DNA from: Legionella qingyii | Lineage (GTDB): Bacteria > Pseudomonadota > Gammaproteobacteria > Legionellales > Legionellaceae | NCBI RefSeq assembly: GCF_003184185.1 | Contig: NZ_QHJG01000021.1 | Coordinates: 1 to 64,000 of the forward strand | DNA length: 64,000 nucleotides | Direction of reading: 5' to 3' | Part shown: positions 9,441 through 18,774 of the stretch, one piece after another | Layout: each line of letters starts with the position of its first letter | Numbering within the stretch: position 1 is the first letter of the stretch | The notes under the pieces: generated by a model | What the model saw: only the letters and a program-made list of their open reading frames with translations | Database searches by the model: none | Told to the model about the DNA's origin: nothing | Made by a program: the position numbers and the translations under genes

Positions 9441-9782
9441 ATGCAAAAAATTACAATTTATCATAATCCTAGATGCTCCAAATCAAGGAAAACGTTGGAA
9501 CTTCTTCACTGCCAAGGTTATGAACCTGTTATTGTTGAATATCTTAAAACCCCGCTTAATCTGGAACAAATAAATAGTTTAAGAGCACATTTCGCGCTTA
9601 AGGACTTCGTTCGTACAGAGGAGCCTGTTTTTAAAGAGCATGGATTATCCCTGGACAATGAAGTCCAAGTTTTACAAGCAATGCTTAAATACCCCATATT
9701 AATGCAACGTCCAATAGTCACCTATAAAGATAAAGCAGTCATAGGACGTCCACCTGAGCATGTTCTGGAGTTATTTAAGTAG
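9441..9782 (+). CDS. ArsC-family reductase (glutaredoxin-dependent arsenate reductase or YfgD-like)
   Basis: Thioredoxin-fold protein of the ArsC/Spx superfamily. The N-terminal IYHNPRCSKSRKTLE places the reactive Cys at residue 12, and the C-terminal GRPPEHVLELF is typical of this family. In true ArsC enzymes this Cys reduces arsenate with glutathione and glutaredoxin. There is no arsenic operon (arsB, acr3 or arsR) nearby, so a housekeeping YfgD-like role is equally possible. 113 residues is normal. Confidence 0.82.
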   Translation: MQKITIYHNPRCSKSRKTLELLHCQGYEPVIVEYLKTPLNLEQINSLRAHFALKDFVRTEEPVFKEHGLSLDNEVQVLQAMLKYPILMQRPIVTYKDKAVIGRPPEHVLELFK

Positions 9783-9849
9783 TTGTTTCTTGTAGCCTGC
9801 GGGAGGTCCCTCGTTACACCGTTACACTCGAGATGACGAAAACTCCCCT

Positions 9850-9881
9850 CCCAGTTAAGTGTTTCGTATCGCTTAACTGGG
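9850..9881. terminator. Bidirectional hairpin between convergent genes
   Basis: A perfect 10-bp inverted repeat (cccagttaag with cttaactggg) and 12-nt loop lies between the convergent ArsC-like gene and the gene ending at 9899. It is well placed to end transcription from both sides but lacks a T-run. Confidence 0.45.
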
Positions 9882-9898
9882 CGTGATAATCCTTATGC

Positions 9899-11257
9899 TC
9901 ATTGATAGTTAAGTGGCTTTGAAATGCCCTCGTCAACCTTCATCGTTGATTTTGATTGATGAATACCAAAACTTCCTAAAGTAGTTAAAGGTAGAAATCG
10001 GGGCTTATTGAGTGCTTGATTCAGTTCAGAGTCCTGATTTTGAACTGCTTCGTTGAGGTCAGCTCCACTCTTCTTAAGGCTTAATACAGCATCGACAATA
10101 CCTTGAAGGTTTGTACCACTATTCATCCAATATGGATTCAAACTGTTTTTTCCTTCTTGTAAGCACATTATAGTGTCGATGATTTTTTGGCCAACTAGTC
10201 CCTGTTTATTTAAAAAATGTATTGCTTGATTACAGTAAACATCCTCGATTGGATGAAAAAATATCTTTGGATTAAAGATGAGTCCCTCTGTTTTTAAACA
10301 AATTGCCAACTGTTGTTTCAGCATCGTATATAAATTGTTTAAATCCCGATCGATAAAAGGGAAATGTGTTTTCAATTCATTGAAAAGTGGAGGGGATAAA
10401 CTTAAAAAATCAGGAAATGGAGTCATAGAGACGGACTTAAAGAGTTCATTTACTTTAATTATAATCTCAGAGATATCCCCTGCATTTTTATTTTTGTTCA
10501 AATTGTTAATAATCTCTGCGAAAGAAGATAAAATTCCAATATGCCTAACGAATGCAATCAGGTTATTATCAGCATCTCGAGCACAGACCTCATCATCGCC
10601 TATCTTAATCCTGACATCTGGAGATATTGAAGATGAATCAATTAATTTTTCATCTTGATCTTTACTCATATAAGGTTCGAGCGAATTAAGCATTCCAGTG
10701 AACAATGGCATCATATCTGAAAGGTAATGGTCCCGATAGAACAATGCGAATATGAGATAGTTATAAGACTTGATTTGCTCTAATAAAGTCTCTAAAGTCA
10801 CTGAATGAGAATACTCCTTAAATTCCTCTACAAGTTGTTTTTTTTGTTCTTGACTTAAATCATGGTCATCAAATGCATCTAAAAATAGAGCTAAATTAAC
10901 TTCATTAACTGTTTCAGGCAAAATGAAATGGAAATGCTCGTGTTTCTCCTTTGCTTTATCCTTTATAAGAAACGATAGGTGCTTATTATGAGTATAATGA
11001 GCAAAATCATGCATTAGTCCTTCGCCAATAGACAAAACTTTATATTGTGTTAAAAGCTTATTATATTTATCGAGAAACTTTTGGAGTCCAGCTTCAGGGA
11101 CATAAACGCTAATAAATGGGCCACTTATTTTAATTTTTTTTATAAGTTGATTTTCAGGAAATCGTTTTAGAAACATAATCCACAGTCCTACTGAAGAAAT
11201 TGAGGACACAGTGTAACGCAATCGGGCATTTATTTTAATAGTAGCTTTTAAATTCAC
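9899..11257 (-). CDS. Uncharacterised protein, possible effector
   Basis: I do not recognise this 452-residue protein. It has no signal peptide and no clear membrane segment apart from a short hydrophobic stretch near residues 20-30. A His-rich segment (LMHDFAHYTHNKH) near residue 110 and an acidic DAFDDHDLSQEQ stretch stand out, but no family motif is complete. The listed start is GTG at 11257 with no ribosome site; an internal ATG at 11176 (residue 28) has an agga-like site 9 nt upstream and would give 425 residues. A stand-alone, cytoplasmic-type protein in a Legionella genome may be a Dot/Icm substrate, but nothing here proves it. Confidence 0.6.
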   Translation of the reverse strand: MNLKATIKINARLRYTVSSISSVGLWIMFLKRFPENQLIKKIKISGPFISVYVPEAGLQKFLDKYNKLLTQYKVLSIGEGLMHDFAHYTHNKHLSFLIKDKAKEKHEHFHFILPETVNEVNLALFLDAFDDHDLSQEQKKQLVEEFKEYSHSVTLETLLEQIKSYNYLIFALFYRDHYLSDMMPLFTGMLNSLEPYMSKDQDEKLIDSSSISPDVRIKIGDDEVCARDADNNLIAFVRHIGILSSFAEIINNLNKNKNAGDISEIIIKVNELFKSVSMTPFPDFLSLSPPLFNELKTHFPFIDRDLNNLYTMLKQQLAICLKTEGLIFNPKIFFHPIEDVYCNQAIHFLNKQGLVGQKIIDTIMCLQEGKNSLNPYWMNSGTNLQGIVDAVLSLKKSGADLNEAVQNQDSELNQALNKPRFLPLTTLGSFGIHQSKSTMKVDEGISKPLNYQ

Positions 11258-11297
11258 TCATTTAGATGGCGCTATTTGAGTAGTATTTGTTGTTCTT

Positions 11298-11334
11298 TGT
11301 AGCTTGGGTTTAGCGCAGCGAAACCCAGGCTACA
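11298..11334. repeat. Legionella-type dispersed palindrome
   Basis: A 14-bp stem (tgtagcttgggttt with aaacccaggctaca, one G-T pair) with a gcgcagcg-like loop. Related elements with the same tgtagcctgggt and gcagcg blocks are at 32905-32987, 38318-38379, 49322-49391 and, partially, 51776-51845. All lie between genes. Confidence 0.7.
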
Positions 11335-11357
11335 ATCTTATAATTCAAGCGTCACTA

Positions 11358-11717
11358 CTATTCAGATACTAATTGATTTGGACAACCTGCTTGATGGAAT
11401 GCTACAAGTGCAGTATAGATGCCTTGATAATCTGCAAATGCATTTCTATTCGCTTTAATATCATCAAAAACCGCGTCTGTTCGACCACAAGTTCCATATT
11501 CTGTAATATTTGCATGATCGCCATTGGCTTTTTTATAAGACATAAACGTTTCACCGCAATGCAAATGAGGTCGTTTGGTCTTATCATTCCCTAGATATTC
11601 TACATTGCCACAGTACATTTTCTTAAAGTTCACCTTAAACTGAGGTATATTCGCAAATGAATTTACAGAAACTGCAATAATAAAACCAGCTACGGCCATA
11701 AGTGATATTTTATTCAT
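11358..11717 (-). CDS. Small exported protein with four cysteines
   Basis: Uncharacterised. From the ATG at 11717 (ggag ribosome site 7 nt upstream) the protein has 119 residues and begins with a Sec signal peptide (MNKISLMAVAGF, then a hydrophobic stretch ending SFA near residue 22). The mature part holds four cysteines (YCGN, HCGE, TCGR, GCPN), which could form two disulfides in the periplasm. A longer reading to 11777 would disrupt the signal peptide. Function unknown. It stands alone between the gene ending at 9899 and the PHA synthase. Confidence 0.65.
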   Translation of the reverse strand: MNKISLMAVAGFIIAVSVNSFANIPQFKVNFKKMYCGNVEYLGNDKTKRPHLHCGETFMSYKKANGDHANITEYGTCGRTDAVFDDIKANRNAFADYQGIYTALVAFHQAGCPNQLVSE

Positions 11718-11814
11718 CATAACGCTCCAAAATAAATAGAAAGCGCTAAATTTAACACATATCAATACAGCAACCAAGATTCAATACATAAAATACTAAT
11801 ACCTTGAGTTTACC

Positions 11815-13608
11815 TTATTTTTGCATCACATAGGCTCCAGGCGCAGAGGGTAGCGATGGATCAAGATGCGGTGGTGAAACATGTCTTTGCGAACCAGTGT
11901 TGACTAACCACTCGTGCCAGGCAAGCCACCAGGATCCCTCTTTCCTTTTTGCTTTACTTACCCATTTTTTCGGCCCCAGATAAGGCATGTGTTTCTTGCT
12001 TTCACGGATATAATAAAAACGTCCTGGATGATTGGGTTCACTAACAATTCCTGCGTTGTGGCCACCATTTGTTAATACAAAGGTAATATCCGAGTGCATC
12101 ATCAAATGTACTTTATAAACAGATTCCCAAGGAGCAATATGATCATGTTCGGGACTCACGGCAAAAATAGGCACATGAACATTTTTAGGAGCTACTATTT
12201 CATCTTCTACACGAAAATGCCCTTCAGCGAATTCATTTTTTAGAAATAGTTTCTCAAGGTATTCCGTATGCATTTTATAAGGCATACGTGTCGCGTCAGC
12301 ATTCCACGCCAGTAAATCGATCATACCGCGTTTTTTACCTGTCATATAATCATCAACCATCTTTGACCAAATCAAATCATAAGTACGCAACATTTGAAAA
12401 GAACCGGCCATATGTTTGGGATCAAGATACCCCTTTTCCCACATCATGTTTTTGAGAAATGCTATTTCACTTTCATTGATAAAGAGCATGAGTTCGCCTG
12501 CTTTTGTAAAATCTCCTTGTGCCGCAAGAAGGGAAAGACTTTTAAGACGACTATCTTTATCTCGTGCCATTGCAGCAGCAGTAATCATAGCTAAAGTTCC
12601 CCCAAGGCAATATCCCATCAAATGAATTTTTGTCTTAGGCAAAATATCACTTACCGTATCAATTGCGGCCATTGCACCTTGGCGATAATAATCATCCATG
12701 CCTAAATCACGGTCGTTCTCGTCTGGATTGCGCCATGAGACAATAAAGACCGTATGTCCTTGTCCCACAAGCCACTTAACTAGAGAATTTCCTGGTGATA
12801 AATCCAGAATATAATATTTCATTATCCATGCAGGCAATATTAGAATGGGCTCTTTAAAAACAGTTTCAGTTTGCGGTTCATATTGAATTAATTCTATTAA
12901 ATGATTAGTAAATACAATCCTCCCTGGAGTAATTGCAACATTCTTGCCTGGTTTGAACTTTCCTGCGCCTGGAGGTGGCATACCGGCTAATCTTCTCTGC
13001 GCATGCTCGATTGCAAGTTCGGTACCTTGAATTAAATTGGCGCCACCAGAGCGAATTGTTTCATAAAAAAGATCAGGATTAGTCATGACAAAATTGGAGG
13101 GTGATAACGCGTCGAGTAACTGGCGAATAAAAAAAGAAACCGTGCGCTCTGCTCGACCGAAAAGACCAGGAACTTTTCGTGTGGCATATTGCCACCAATC
13201 TTCAATCTGAAGAAAAGTTTCAGCATAAAAACGCCAGGGCATCAATTGCCAATTTTCTTTATGAAAACGAACGTCCTTTCCTTCTCCTGGTTGTTTTTCA
13301 CATAGCAGACGAGCAAGAAACTCATCCAAGTGTATGCCTGGATAACAAGCCAATGCCAATAGATGGCCTGGTGATTGGGCTAATTGCAAAAGCCAGGCCC
13401 AATAAGAAGTTCCTATTACTGCAGGACTCATTCCCATTGTAACCTTACCAAGATTTGCCTGATACCATTTATTGAGATAATAAAAAAATTCATCCAACTC
13501 CTTGATATATTTTGCATGATGGGAATTGTTGACCATCTCAGATGGAGGCTCAGGTTGTTTCTTTAAGACTAATCTAGATACGACTTTCGTTTGCTCTGTT
13601 CCTTTCAT
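11815..13608 (-). CDS. phaC: Class I polyhydroxyalkanoate synthase
   Basis: Polymerises hydroxyacyl-CoA into PHA storage granules. The alpha/beta hydrolase core has the lipase-like box MGYCLGG with the catalytic Cys at residue 334, the Asp in SPEHDHIAPW (489) and the His in GGHNAGIVS (517), numbered from ATG 13608. I prefer that ATG because aaagga lies 9 nt upstream; the alternative TTG at 13614 is too close to that site. 597 residues fits class I synthases, which work without PhaE or PhaR. No phaA, phaB or phasin gene is adjacent. PHB granules are a known Legionella energy store. Confidence 0.92.
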   Translation of the reverse strand: MKGTEQTKVVSRLVLKKQPEPPSEMVNNSHHAKYIKELDEFFYYLNKWYQANLGKVTMGMSPAVIGTSYWAWLLQLAQSPGHLLALACYPGIHLDEFLARLLCEKQPGEGKDVRFHKENWQLMPWRFYAETFLQIEDWWQYATRKVPGLFGRAERTVSFFIRQLLDALSPSNFVMTNPDLFYETIRSGGANLIQGTELAIEHAQRRLAGMPPPGAGKFKPGKNVAITPGRIVFTNHLIELIQYEPQTETVFKEPILILPAWIMKYYILDLSPGNSLVKWLVGQGHTVFIVSWRNPDENDRDLGMDDYYRQGAMAAIDTVSDILPKTKIHLMGYCLGGTLAMITAAAMARDKDSRLKSLSLLAAQGDFTKAGELMLFINESEIAFLKNMMWEKGYLDPKHMAGSFQMLRTYDLIWSKMVDDYMTGKKRGMIDLLAWNADATRMPYKMHTEYLEKLFLKNEFAEGHFRVEDEIVAPKNVHVPIFAVSPEHDHIAPWESVYKVHLMMHSDITFVLTNGGHNAGIVSEPNHPGRFYYIRESKKHMPYLGPKKWVSKAKRKEGSWWLAWHEWLVNTGSQRHVSPPHLDPSLPSAPGAYVMQK

Positions 13609-13694
13609 GGTCAATTTCCTTTTGATTCCATCCAGCTAATACTTTGTTGGCGATTTAACCGATGTGCTGCTGTAAATTATAGTATTATTTTCAG

Positions 13695-13700
13695 TATAAT
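13695..13700 (+). promoter_or_regulatory. Candidate -10 element of the cytochrome gene
   Basis: A perfect TATAAT lies about 105 bp before the cytochrome start in the phaC/cytochrome divergent spacer. No good -35 hexamer is seen, so this is a candidate only. Confidence 0.35.
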
Positions 13701-13804
13701 GCGTGAGTTATAAAACAGATCAAGAGAATAAAGACATCTTGAGTTGCTTTAATAATGGAGTATGCTTAAAAAAGGATATAAACCAAATCGAACAGAGGGA
13801 AACA

Positions 13805-14167
13805 ATGAAAAATCTATTAGTTATTTTACTATGTGTCATTTGTACTTCAGTGCTAGCTGATGATTTGGGAAAAAGCACCTATCAAGTATCGTGTAAATCG
13901 TGCCATGCTCCTCAATTTGCAGCCGGGATAAAAGCTCCTGCGGCTTTTGATAAAAAAGCTTGGGATATACGCTTTAAAAATGCTGAACTAGAAGCCAAAA
14001 ACAATCCTACAGAATATAAAACAGCCATGGATTATTTATTATACAAGATAAAACTTGGCAAAGGGTTAATGCCGCATAGTGGGTTGTGTAAGGAAGCAGA
14101 TGTACCCAAGAAAAATTGCTCGGATGAAGCATTTATTCAGGCGATTCACTATATGTCTCAAAATTAA
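13805..14167 (+). CDS. Periplasmic c-type cytochrome (c5-like)
   Basis: Small monohaem cytochrome c. From ATG 13805 (gaggga ribosome site at 13795-13800) it has 120 residues: a Sec signal peptide ending SVLA at residue 18, the haem-binding CKSCH at 30-34, a likely axial Met in GLMPHSG near residue 89, and a second Cys pair (CKEADVPKKNC) typical of c5-type cytochromes. It would shuttle electrons in the periplasm; the partner is unknown. The open frame extends upstream to 13703, but that part lacks a ribosome site and would bury the signal peptide. Confidence 0.8.
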   Translation: MKNLLVILLCVICTSVLADDLGKSTYQVSCKSCHAPQFAAGIKAPAAFDKKAWDIRFKNAELEAKNNPTEYKTAMDYLLYKIKLGKGLMPHSGLCKEADVPKKNCSDEAFIQAIHYMSQN

Positions 14168-14225
14168 GAATCAATGTCAACAATGCATCTAAGCATTAGA
14201 TGCCTGGTCTCAGCGGCACAGCCAT

Positions 14226-14331
14226 TAAGTTAAGGATTTTTGTCATTCCCGCGAATTCTTAAGTTGGCACTACGCCTTGCTAGAAGTAGGTTCCCGCCTT
14301 CGCGGGAACGACAGTTTTTTACTTAACTTAT
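14226..14331. repeat. Long palindromic REP-like element
   Basis: Nested inverted repeats about 105 bp long. Outer arms are taagttaag and cttaactta; inner arms are gtcattcccgcgaa and ttcgcgggaacgac with one mismatch. Its cccgcgaa core is shared with the repeats at 1-127 and 16094-16176. Confidence 0.75.
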
Positions 14332-14403
14332 TGAACATGGGTCTCAGCGGAGCCTGGGATATTTGAGTCTCCCAAAAAACATAAGTTCCGCTATGCACGA
14401 TAA

Positions 14404-15171
14404 TCAAGGTTTATCATGATACAAAACAATCAGCTCCTTACTGGAAGAACAACCTAATACTTCCATTGTCTTAGCCAGAGTACCTTCCACAGTTCGATAG
14501 GAAATCTTCATGTCACGCGCAATTTCTTTTGAACTTTTTCCTTGGGCGAGTAATTTAAGACAGACTGCTTGTTGTTCTGATAAGTGTACCGGAATATGTG
14601 ACACTTTATGAAACAGCACAATATCTTTCTCATTTAATTTGACTGATTTGGATTCTCTTGTTTGCTTTGCGGTGACATGCTCAAACACACTTAATACATG
14701 TTCTTCCAATGCATTATCATTTGTATCAAGAGAGATATTCGCTACGTTTTCAAATAATGGATCACGTTCGACATGAAGCCTATCAAAAAAGGTTTTAAGA
14801 TCAGTAGTTAATAATGGTGAAGGATTACGTGCTATTCGCCCTATTTGCACTTCAGTACTTACTTGCAAAAAAACCACCAACTCCGAAGATAATAAGTGGC
14901 GAATTGCCTCATCACAGATAATACTTGCTTCAGTAGCTACTACAATATTCTCTTTAGTTTTCAGTGCATTCAGTAGATTATATTGGCATTGATAAAAATC
15001 TTTTTGGCCTTCAGTACCAAAAATCTCATTTAAGGAACGTCCAATATGATACTCAATTCCAAGATCAGCATCGATAAACTGCCAACCCAATTTTTCAGCC
15101 AGCTGTTTAGCAAATAAACCTTTACCAGCACCTGGTAGGCCGACAATAAATATACGTTTATATTGATTCAT
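14404..15171 (-). CDS. Shikimate-kinase-like P-loop domain fused to a LuxR-type HTH
   Basis: Two domains in one 255-residue protein. Residues 1 to about 165 resemble small P-loop kinases of the shikimate/gluconate kinase type: Walker A GLPGAGKG at 11-18, then FIDADLGIEYHIGRSL and IARNPSPLL. Residues about 195-252 form a GerE/LuxR helix-turn-helix (LSEQQAVCLKLLAQGKSSKE, then YRTVEGTLAKTMEVLGC). This suggests a transcription factor whose DNA binding follows nucleotide or small-molecule binding by the kinase-like part. It is unlikely to be the main aroK. Ligand and targets are unknown. It stands alone. Confidence 0.72.
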   Translation of the reverse strand: MNQYKRIFIVGLPGAGKGLFAKQLAEKLGWQFIDADLGIEYHIGRSLNEIFGTEGQKDFYQCQYNLLNALKTKENIVVATEASIICDEAIRHLLSSELVVFLQVSTEVQIGRIARNPSPLLTTDLKTFFDRLHVERDPLFENVANISLDTNDNALEEHVLSVFEHVTAKQTRESKSVKLNEKDIVLFHKVSHIPVHLSEQQAVCLKLLAQGKSSKEIARDMKISYRTVEGTLAKTMEVLGCSSSKELIVLYHDKP

Positions 15172-15304
15172 GGTTTTCTCTCCTACCCGCTTTATTAATA
15201 AGCACTAATTTTGGAATCTACTGATATTATAAAAAATGGATATAAATAGCATCAATACGTAAAACTACTTATTAAGTAATACAGTATTTGTACAAAAAGG
15301 CCTT

Positions 15305-15944
15305 TTAGCAACTTTTTTCTATTAATAATTTTTTTGCTGTTACCAAATCAAAATATGCTTTTTTCTTATCGGAGGGATTACGTAAAAGATAGGCTGGATG
15401 ATAACTTACTAAAAAGGGGATATTCTGGTATTGGTGCAGTGTATTACGCAATTGTTTGAGTGGAAGTGGTTTGTTAAGCAAAAACTGCCCTGCAAAACGA
15501 CCTAACGCCAAGATCAGATGAGGCTGTACAAGCTCAATTTGACGTGCGAGGTACGAACTGCATTGAGCAATTTCATCTTCTTGGGGATCCCGGTTATTCG
15601 GTGGTCTACATTTCAAAACATTAGCAATGTAAACATCTTCTTCAACCATTTCAATGCTGTGCAGCATCTGATTTAATAAGCTTCCTGCTTTACCCACAAA
15701 AGGTTGGCCTTGTTGATCCTCATAAAAACCTGGGGCTTCGCCAATTATCATCAATTTGGCTTGCGGACTGCCACGAAAAAAAACCGTTTGCGTTCGAGTT
15801 TTATGTAAAGCACATCGGGTGCATGCGGCCACCTCTTGGAGCTAATGCAGATAAATCCTGCTCACCAGAAGGATTAGGCTTGCGTAACACCCAGAGATCG
15901 ATTCCCATAGCCTGTAGGTAATAACGATTTAAAGTGTCTGACAT
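15305..15944 (-). pseudogene. Family 4 uracil-DNA glycosylase, split by a one-base frameshift
   Basis: The 175-residue frame 15305-15832 encodes the bulk of a type 4 (iron-sulfur) uracil-DNA glycosylase: ACTRCALHK (two cluster cysteines), GEAPGFYEDQQGQPFVGKAG and SYHPAYLLR. Its own first codon is a GTG in mid-domain. Upstream, a second frame starting at ATG 15944 encodes MSDTLNRYYLQAMGIDLWVL and runs to LSALA, the expected N-terminus. Removing one base from the two Gs at 15838-15839 (+ strand) joins them as SALAQEVAACTRC. This is either a real mutation or a sequencing error. The enzyme removes uracil from DNA when intact. Confidence 0.75.
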
Positions 15945-16093
15945 AAAGGACTCATTTCAAAACTGTAACATGCTAGAGAATAGTTGGAGTGTTATTTTCG
16001 TTTTTAATTTTTGATAAATCAATGCTTACTTTTATTAAAAATAAAATAGACACGGTGTGGGCGAGGTTATGCTCAATTAAACTGGAAAAAACG

Positions 16094-16176
16094 GTCGTTC
16101 CCGCGAAGGCGGGAACCCATATCTAGAAAGACACGGTGCTTCCATAAGAATAGATTCCCGCCTTCGCAAGAATGAC
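16094..16176. repeat. REP-like inverted repeat
   Basis: Two 22-nt arms (16094-16115 and 16155-16176) with a few mismatches, both containing cgcgaaggcggg or its complement, separated by 39 nt. Same family as 1-127 and 14226-14331. Confidence 0.75.
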
Positions 16177-16211
16177 AAAAATTCATAACATTATAATGGG
16201 ATCGTAGTTAA

Positions 16212-17606
16212 CTATCCTAAAAACTTAATAGCCTCTGCAAGCATTATTTGACGAGAGCGTTCAAATTGCACCTCATTCCAGATATTTTCTACCCGTAATG
16301 TTCCATTATCAAGACATTCCTCATAAGCAGCCAATGCAAGCAATATATGAGAAAATTTGATTTTCCTAAACTTGCCTAACGCTTCAAGTAACGTCATGAG
16401 TTCAATTGCGGCTCCTGAAATATCATCGCCAAACTCACCATCAATCCCATTAAACTTTGCAGAAAACCAATCTTCTAGAGGAATCCCTCTCATGATGAAA
16501 CAGTGAGATAGTTGCGAACCACCAAGTACCCGAGTATCCAAATATTGCTGAATATCAACACAAATAGTGTTTCTCTTTATGTACTCAAAAGCTTCAGCAA
16601 ATAATGGAGTTAATTCAAAAGGTTGTACCTGAACAATAGCACGTAATTCAATAAGCGACTTAAGCATATGCAAATTTTCTACTTGTTCTTCTTGAGTATA
16701 TTTCTCAGAAAAACCGTGCATATTCTTCTTCGCCACCTCTATTTGGCGATCGAGTTCAGCAACAATCTTTTGTAAGCAAATAGCATTTTTTTGTTTCGTT
16801 GAAATTTGTTTCTGCAACCAACTGCGAAGCTCTGAAGACAAAGATTGAGCTTGCTTACTTGAACATGCTTTAGTTAATGCAGCATTAAAATCATCCGGAT
16901 TTAATTGATCATATAATTCAGCGGCCTTTATATAGAGATTTGCATGTTCCTCTTCTAAATGCTCTTCCAACATTTTGCGTTCCAAAACATCAATTTTGGC
17001 AACCTTAGTGATTTCAATCATCCCACCACCAGGCAAAATATAAAATCCATAATGTTGCGCAAACCGAATGCGCCCATGCGCATCAATGTTGATTCTATCT
17101 ACTGCCTCATTCTCAAGTTTTCCTCCCATTTGAATTTGAATAGGATACAATTGATTCGCAGGAGGATGATAAATATCGAGCTGATCCAGATTAAAAAGAT
17201 GGGTTTTGTTGGTTTTCTCCAAATGTGCTTTTTGAGCCGTACGAAATTTTTCCCAAATCTCTGGTTTATATTCAGAGAGTGGCTGTTTCAATCTCATTTG
17301 ACCTGGAGTGGTACCAAACTCAAACCAGAAACTTAATTCTTCATCCATCTCCATACCATAGAAATCTAATAAAACATCAAAATACTGCTGATTTTCTATA
17401 CGTTGTAACACATCAGCATAGTTAATAAATGTCGCCGCATAAGCTAGTGTTTTATAATGATTTTTTGCTTGATTATTATGGGTAATTTGTCCAGAAAGCA
17501 TTTTAAGCCCTGCAATTTTATCCTGCATCATGGCTTGTCGGCCTTGAGGAGTTGCTTCTCTATATTGAATCAACATTGGACCGACATCAGTAAATAACTG
17601 CACCAT
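16212..17606 (-). CDS. Uncharacterised helical protein, possible effector
   Basis: I do not recognise this 464-residue protein. It has no signal peptide or membrane segment. A charged, probably coiled-coil part runs from about residue 215 to 315 (EEHLEEEHANLYIKAAEL, then Lys/Gln-rich helices). The C-terminal third contains FNGIDGEFGDDISGAAIEL. Start ATG 17606 has ggggagaag just upstream, an acceptable ribosome site. Its isolation, lack of bacterial family motifs and helical make-up resemble Dot/Icm substrates, but this is only suggestive. Confidence 0.6.
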   Translation of the reverse strand: MVQLFTDVGPMLIQYREATPQGRQAMMQDKIAGLKMLSGQITHNNQAKNHYKTLAYAATFINYADVLQRIENQQYFDVLLDFYGMEMDEELSFWFEFGTTPGQMRLKQPLSEYKPEIWEKFRTAQKAHLEKTNKTHLFNLDQLDIYHPPANQLYPIQIQMGGKLENEAVDRINIDAHGRIRFAQHYGFYILPGGGMIEITKVAKIDVLERKMLEEHLEEEHANLYIKAAELYDQLNPDDFNAALTKACSSKQAQSLSSELRSWLQKQISTKQKNAICLQKIVAELDRQIEVAKKNMHGFSEKYTQEEQVENLHMLKSLIELRAIVQVQPFELTPLFAEAFEYIKRNTICVDIQQYLDTRVLGGSQLSHCFIMRGIPLEDWFSAKFNGIDGEFGDDISGAAIELMTLLEALGKFRKIKFSHILLALAAYEECLDNGTLRVENIWNEVQFERSRQIMLAEAIKFLG

Positions 17607-17806
17607 GACTTCTCCCCATCAGGCTTAATAAATTTCAATTTACTAGTGAATATTACCAACAACACACAACAAGTTCAGTGATTTATTCAAGTGATCCAGG
17701 TATTGCTTCATTAAATCAATTTTATCCAAGTTTTTGTTTCATTATAGTTAATGATTTTGAATTATTTTGCTAAGATAGCTTTTGTTGTCATTTTAGAAGA
17801 AAGCTC

Positions 17807-18664
17807 ATGACATTAACGAAGATTCCAAATCCTTATTCTGCGGAAACAGCATTTCATGATGGCAGGCTACGCCAAGCCCAATTGAAGATGCTTGCCATGC
17901 TTGAAGTGGTGGATTCTATCTGCCTTAAACATGGTTTGGACTACTGGCTTGATGCAGGAACTCTTTTAGGAGCAGTTCGTCATCAAGGCTTTATCCCCTG
18001 GGATGACGATGTGGATATTGCCATGCCGCGTGCCAGTTATGAGCAATTTCTCCGTGTCGCACCAGCAGAAATTCCTGACTGGATGTGGCTGCAAACAATT
18101 CATAGCGATCCAGGCTATTTTAATATGGCTACTCCTTTAAAAATCAGAGATCGTACCAGCCGCTTTATCGAAAAACATGAAAAAGGTAATGAACCTTACA
18201 TTCAAGGTATATTTATTGATGTTTTTGTCTATGACAGCATGCCAATAGATCCAAAACAACGTAAACGATATAAATTTTATGCTAAAAAGCTCTCCCGTTT
18301 GTTAAGCACCAAATACAGTAAAGTAAAAATAGGACACTATCCCGTACTGTATAAGGCTATAGCCTCATTTTTGCCCAAAAACTTGCTTGAGTTTTGTTTG
18401 CAAAAAATCATTCATCGAGCGAATAGCAGTCAAAGCCCTTACATAGGACGCGGTTATAATTGTGTAGGAAGAAATTTAATTAAAAAAGATGAAGTATATC
18501 CTTTGCAACGTGTTGCCTTTGAAACGAAAGAACTTAATATTCCTCAAAATGCAGAAACATTTCTTATTCAACAATATGGTGATTATTTACAATTACCCCC
18601 AGAAGAACAAAGAGTCATGAGACATTGCAAAGAACTTATCCCTCATCTGGAAGAAACAATCTAA
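17807..18664 (+). CDS. LicD-family phosphotransferase
   Basis: Member of the LicD/fukutin-related nucleotidyltransferase-fold family, which moves phosphocholine or related groups onto surface glycans. The signature is complete: LDYWLDAGTLLGAVRHQGF (residues 44-62) followed by the metal-binding IPWDDDVDIAM (Asp66-68, Asp70). 285 residues is the family norm. There is no signal peptide; such enzymes act on the cytoplasmic side. The ABC-F and ABC exporter genes follow 200 bp downstream. The acceptor is unknown; lipopolysaccharide or another surface polysaccharide is plausible. Confidence 0.85.
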   Translation: MTLTKIPNPYSAETAFHDGRLRQAQLKMLAMLEVVDSICLKHGLDYWLDAGTLLGAVRHQGFIPWDDDVDIAMPRASYEQFLRVAPAEIPDWMWLQTIHSDPGYFNMATPLKIRDRTSRFIEKHEKGNEPYIQGIFIDVFVYDSMPIDPKQRKRYKFYAKKLSRLLSTKYSKVKIGHYPVLYKAIASFLPKNLLEFCLQKIIHRANSSQSPYIGRGYNCVGRNLIKKDEVYPLQRVAFETKELNIPQNAETFLIQQYGDYLQLPPEEQRVMRHCKELIPHLEETI

Positions 18665-18774
18665 AATCCCCCTCCTCTGCTGGATTTTCTCGATTGTTGA
18701 CAGATAATCATGCAATCGGTTACAATTGTACCCAATATCAAACAAGCACATCACCAAAGAGGCTTAAACACATC

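Noticed and set aside
13703..13804. Longer N-terminus for the cytochrome
   Set aside because: It would place 34 charged residues before a clear signal peptide; the internal ATG has the better ribosome site.
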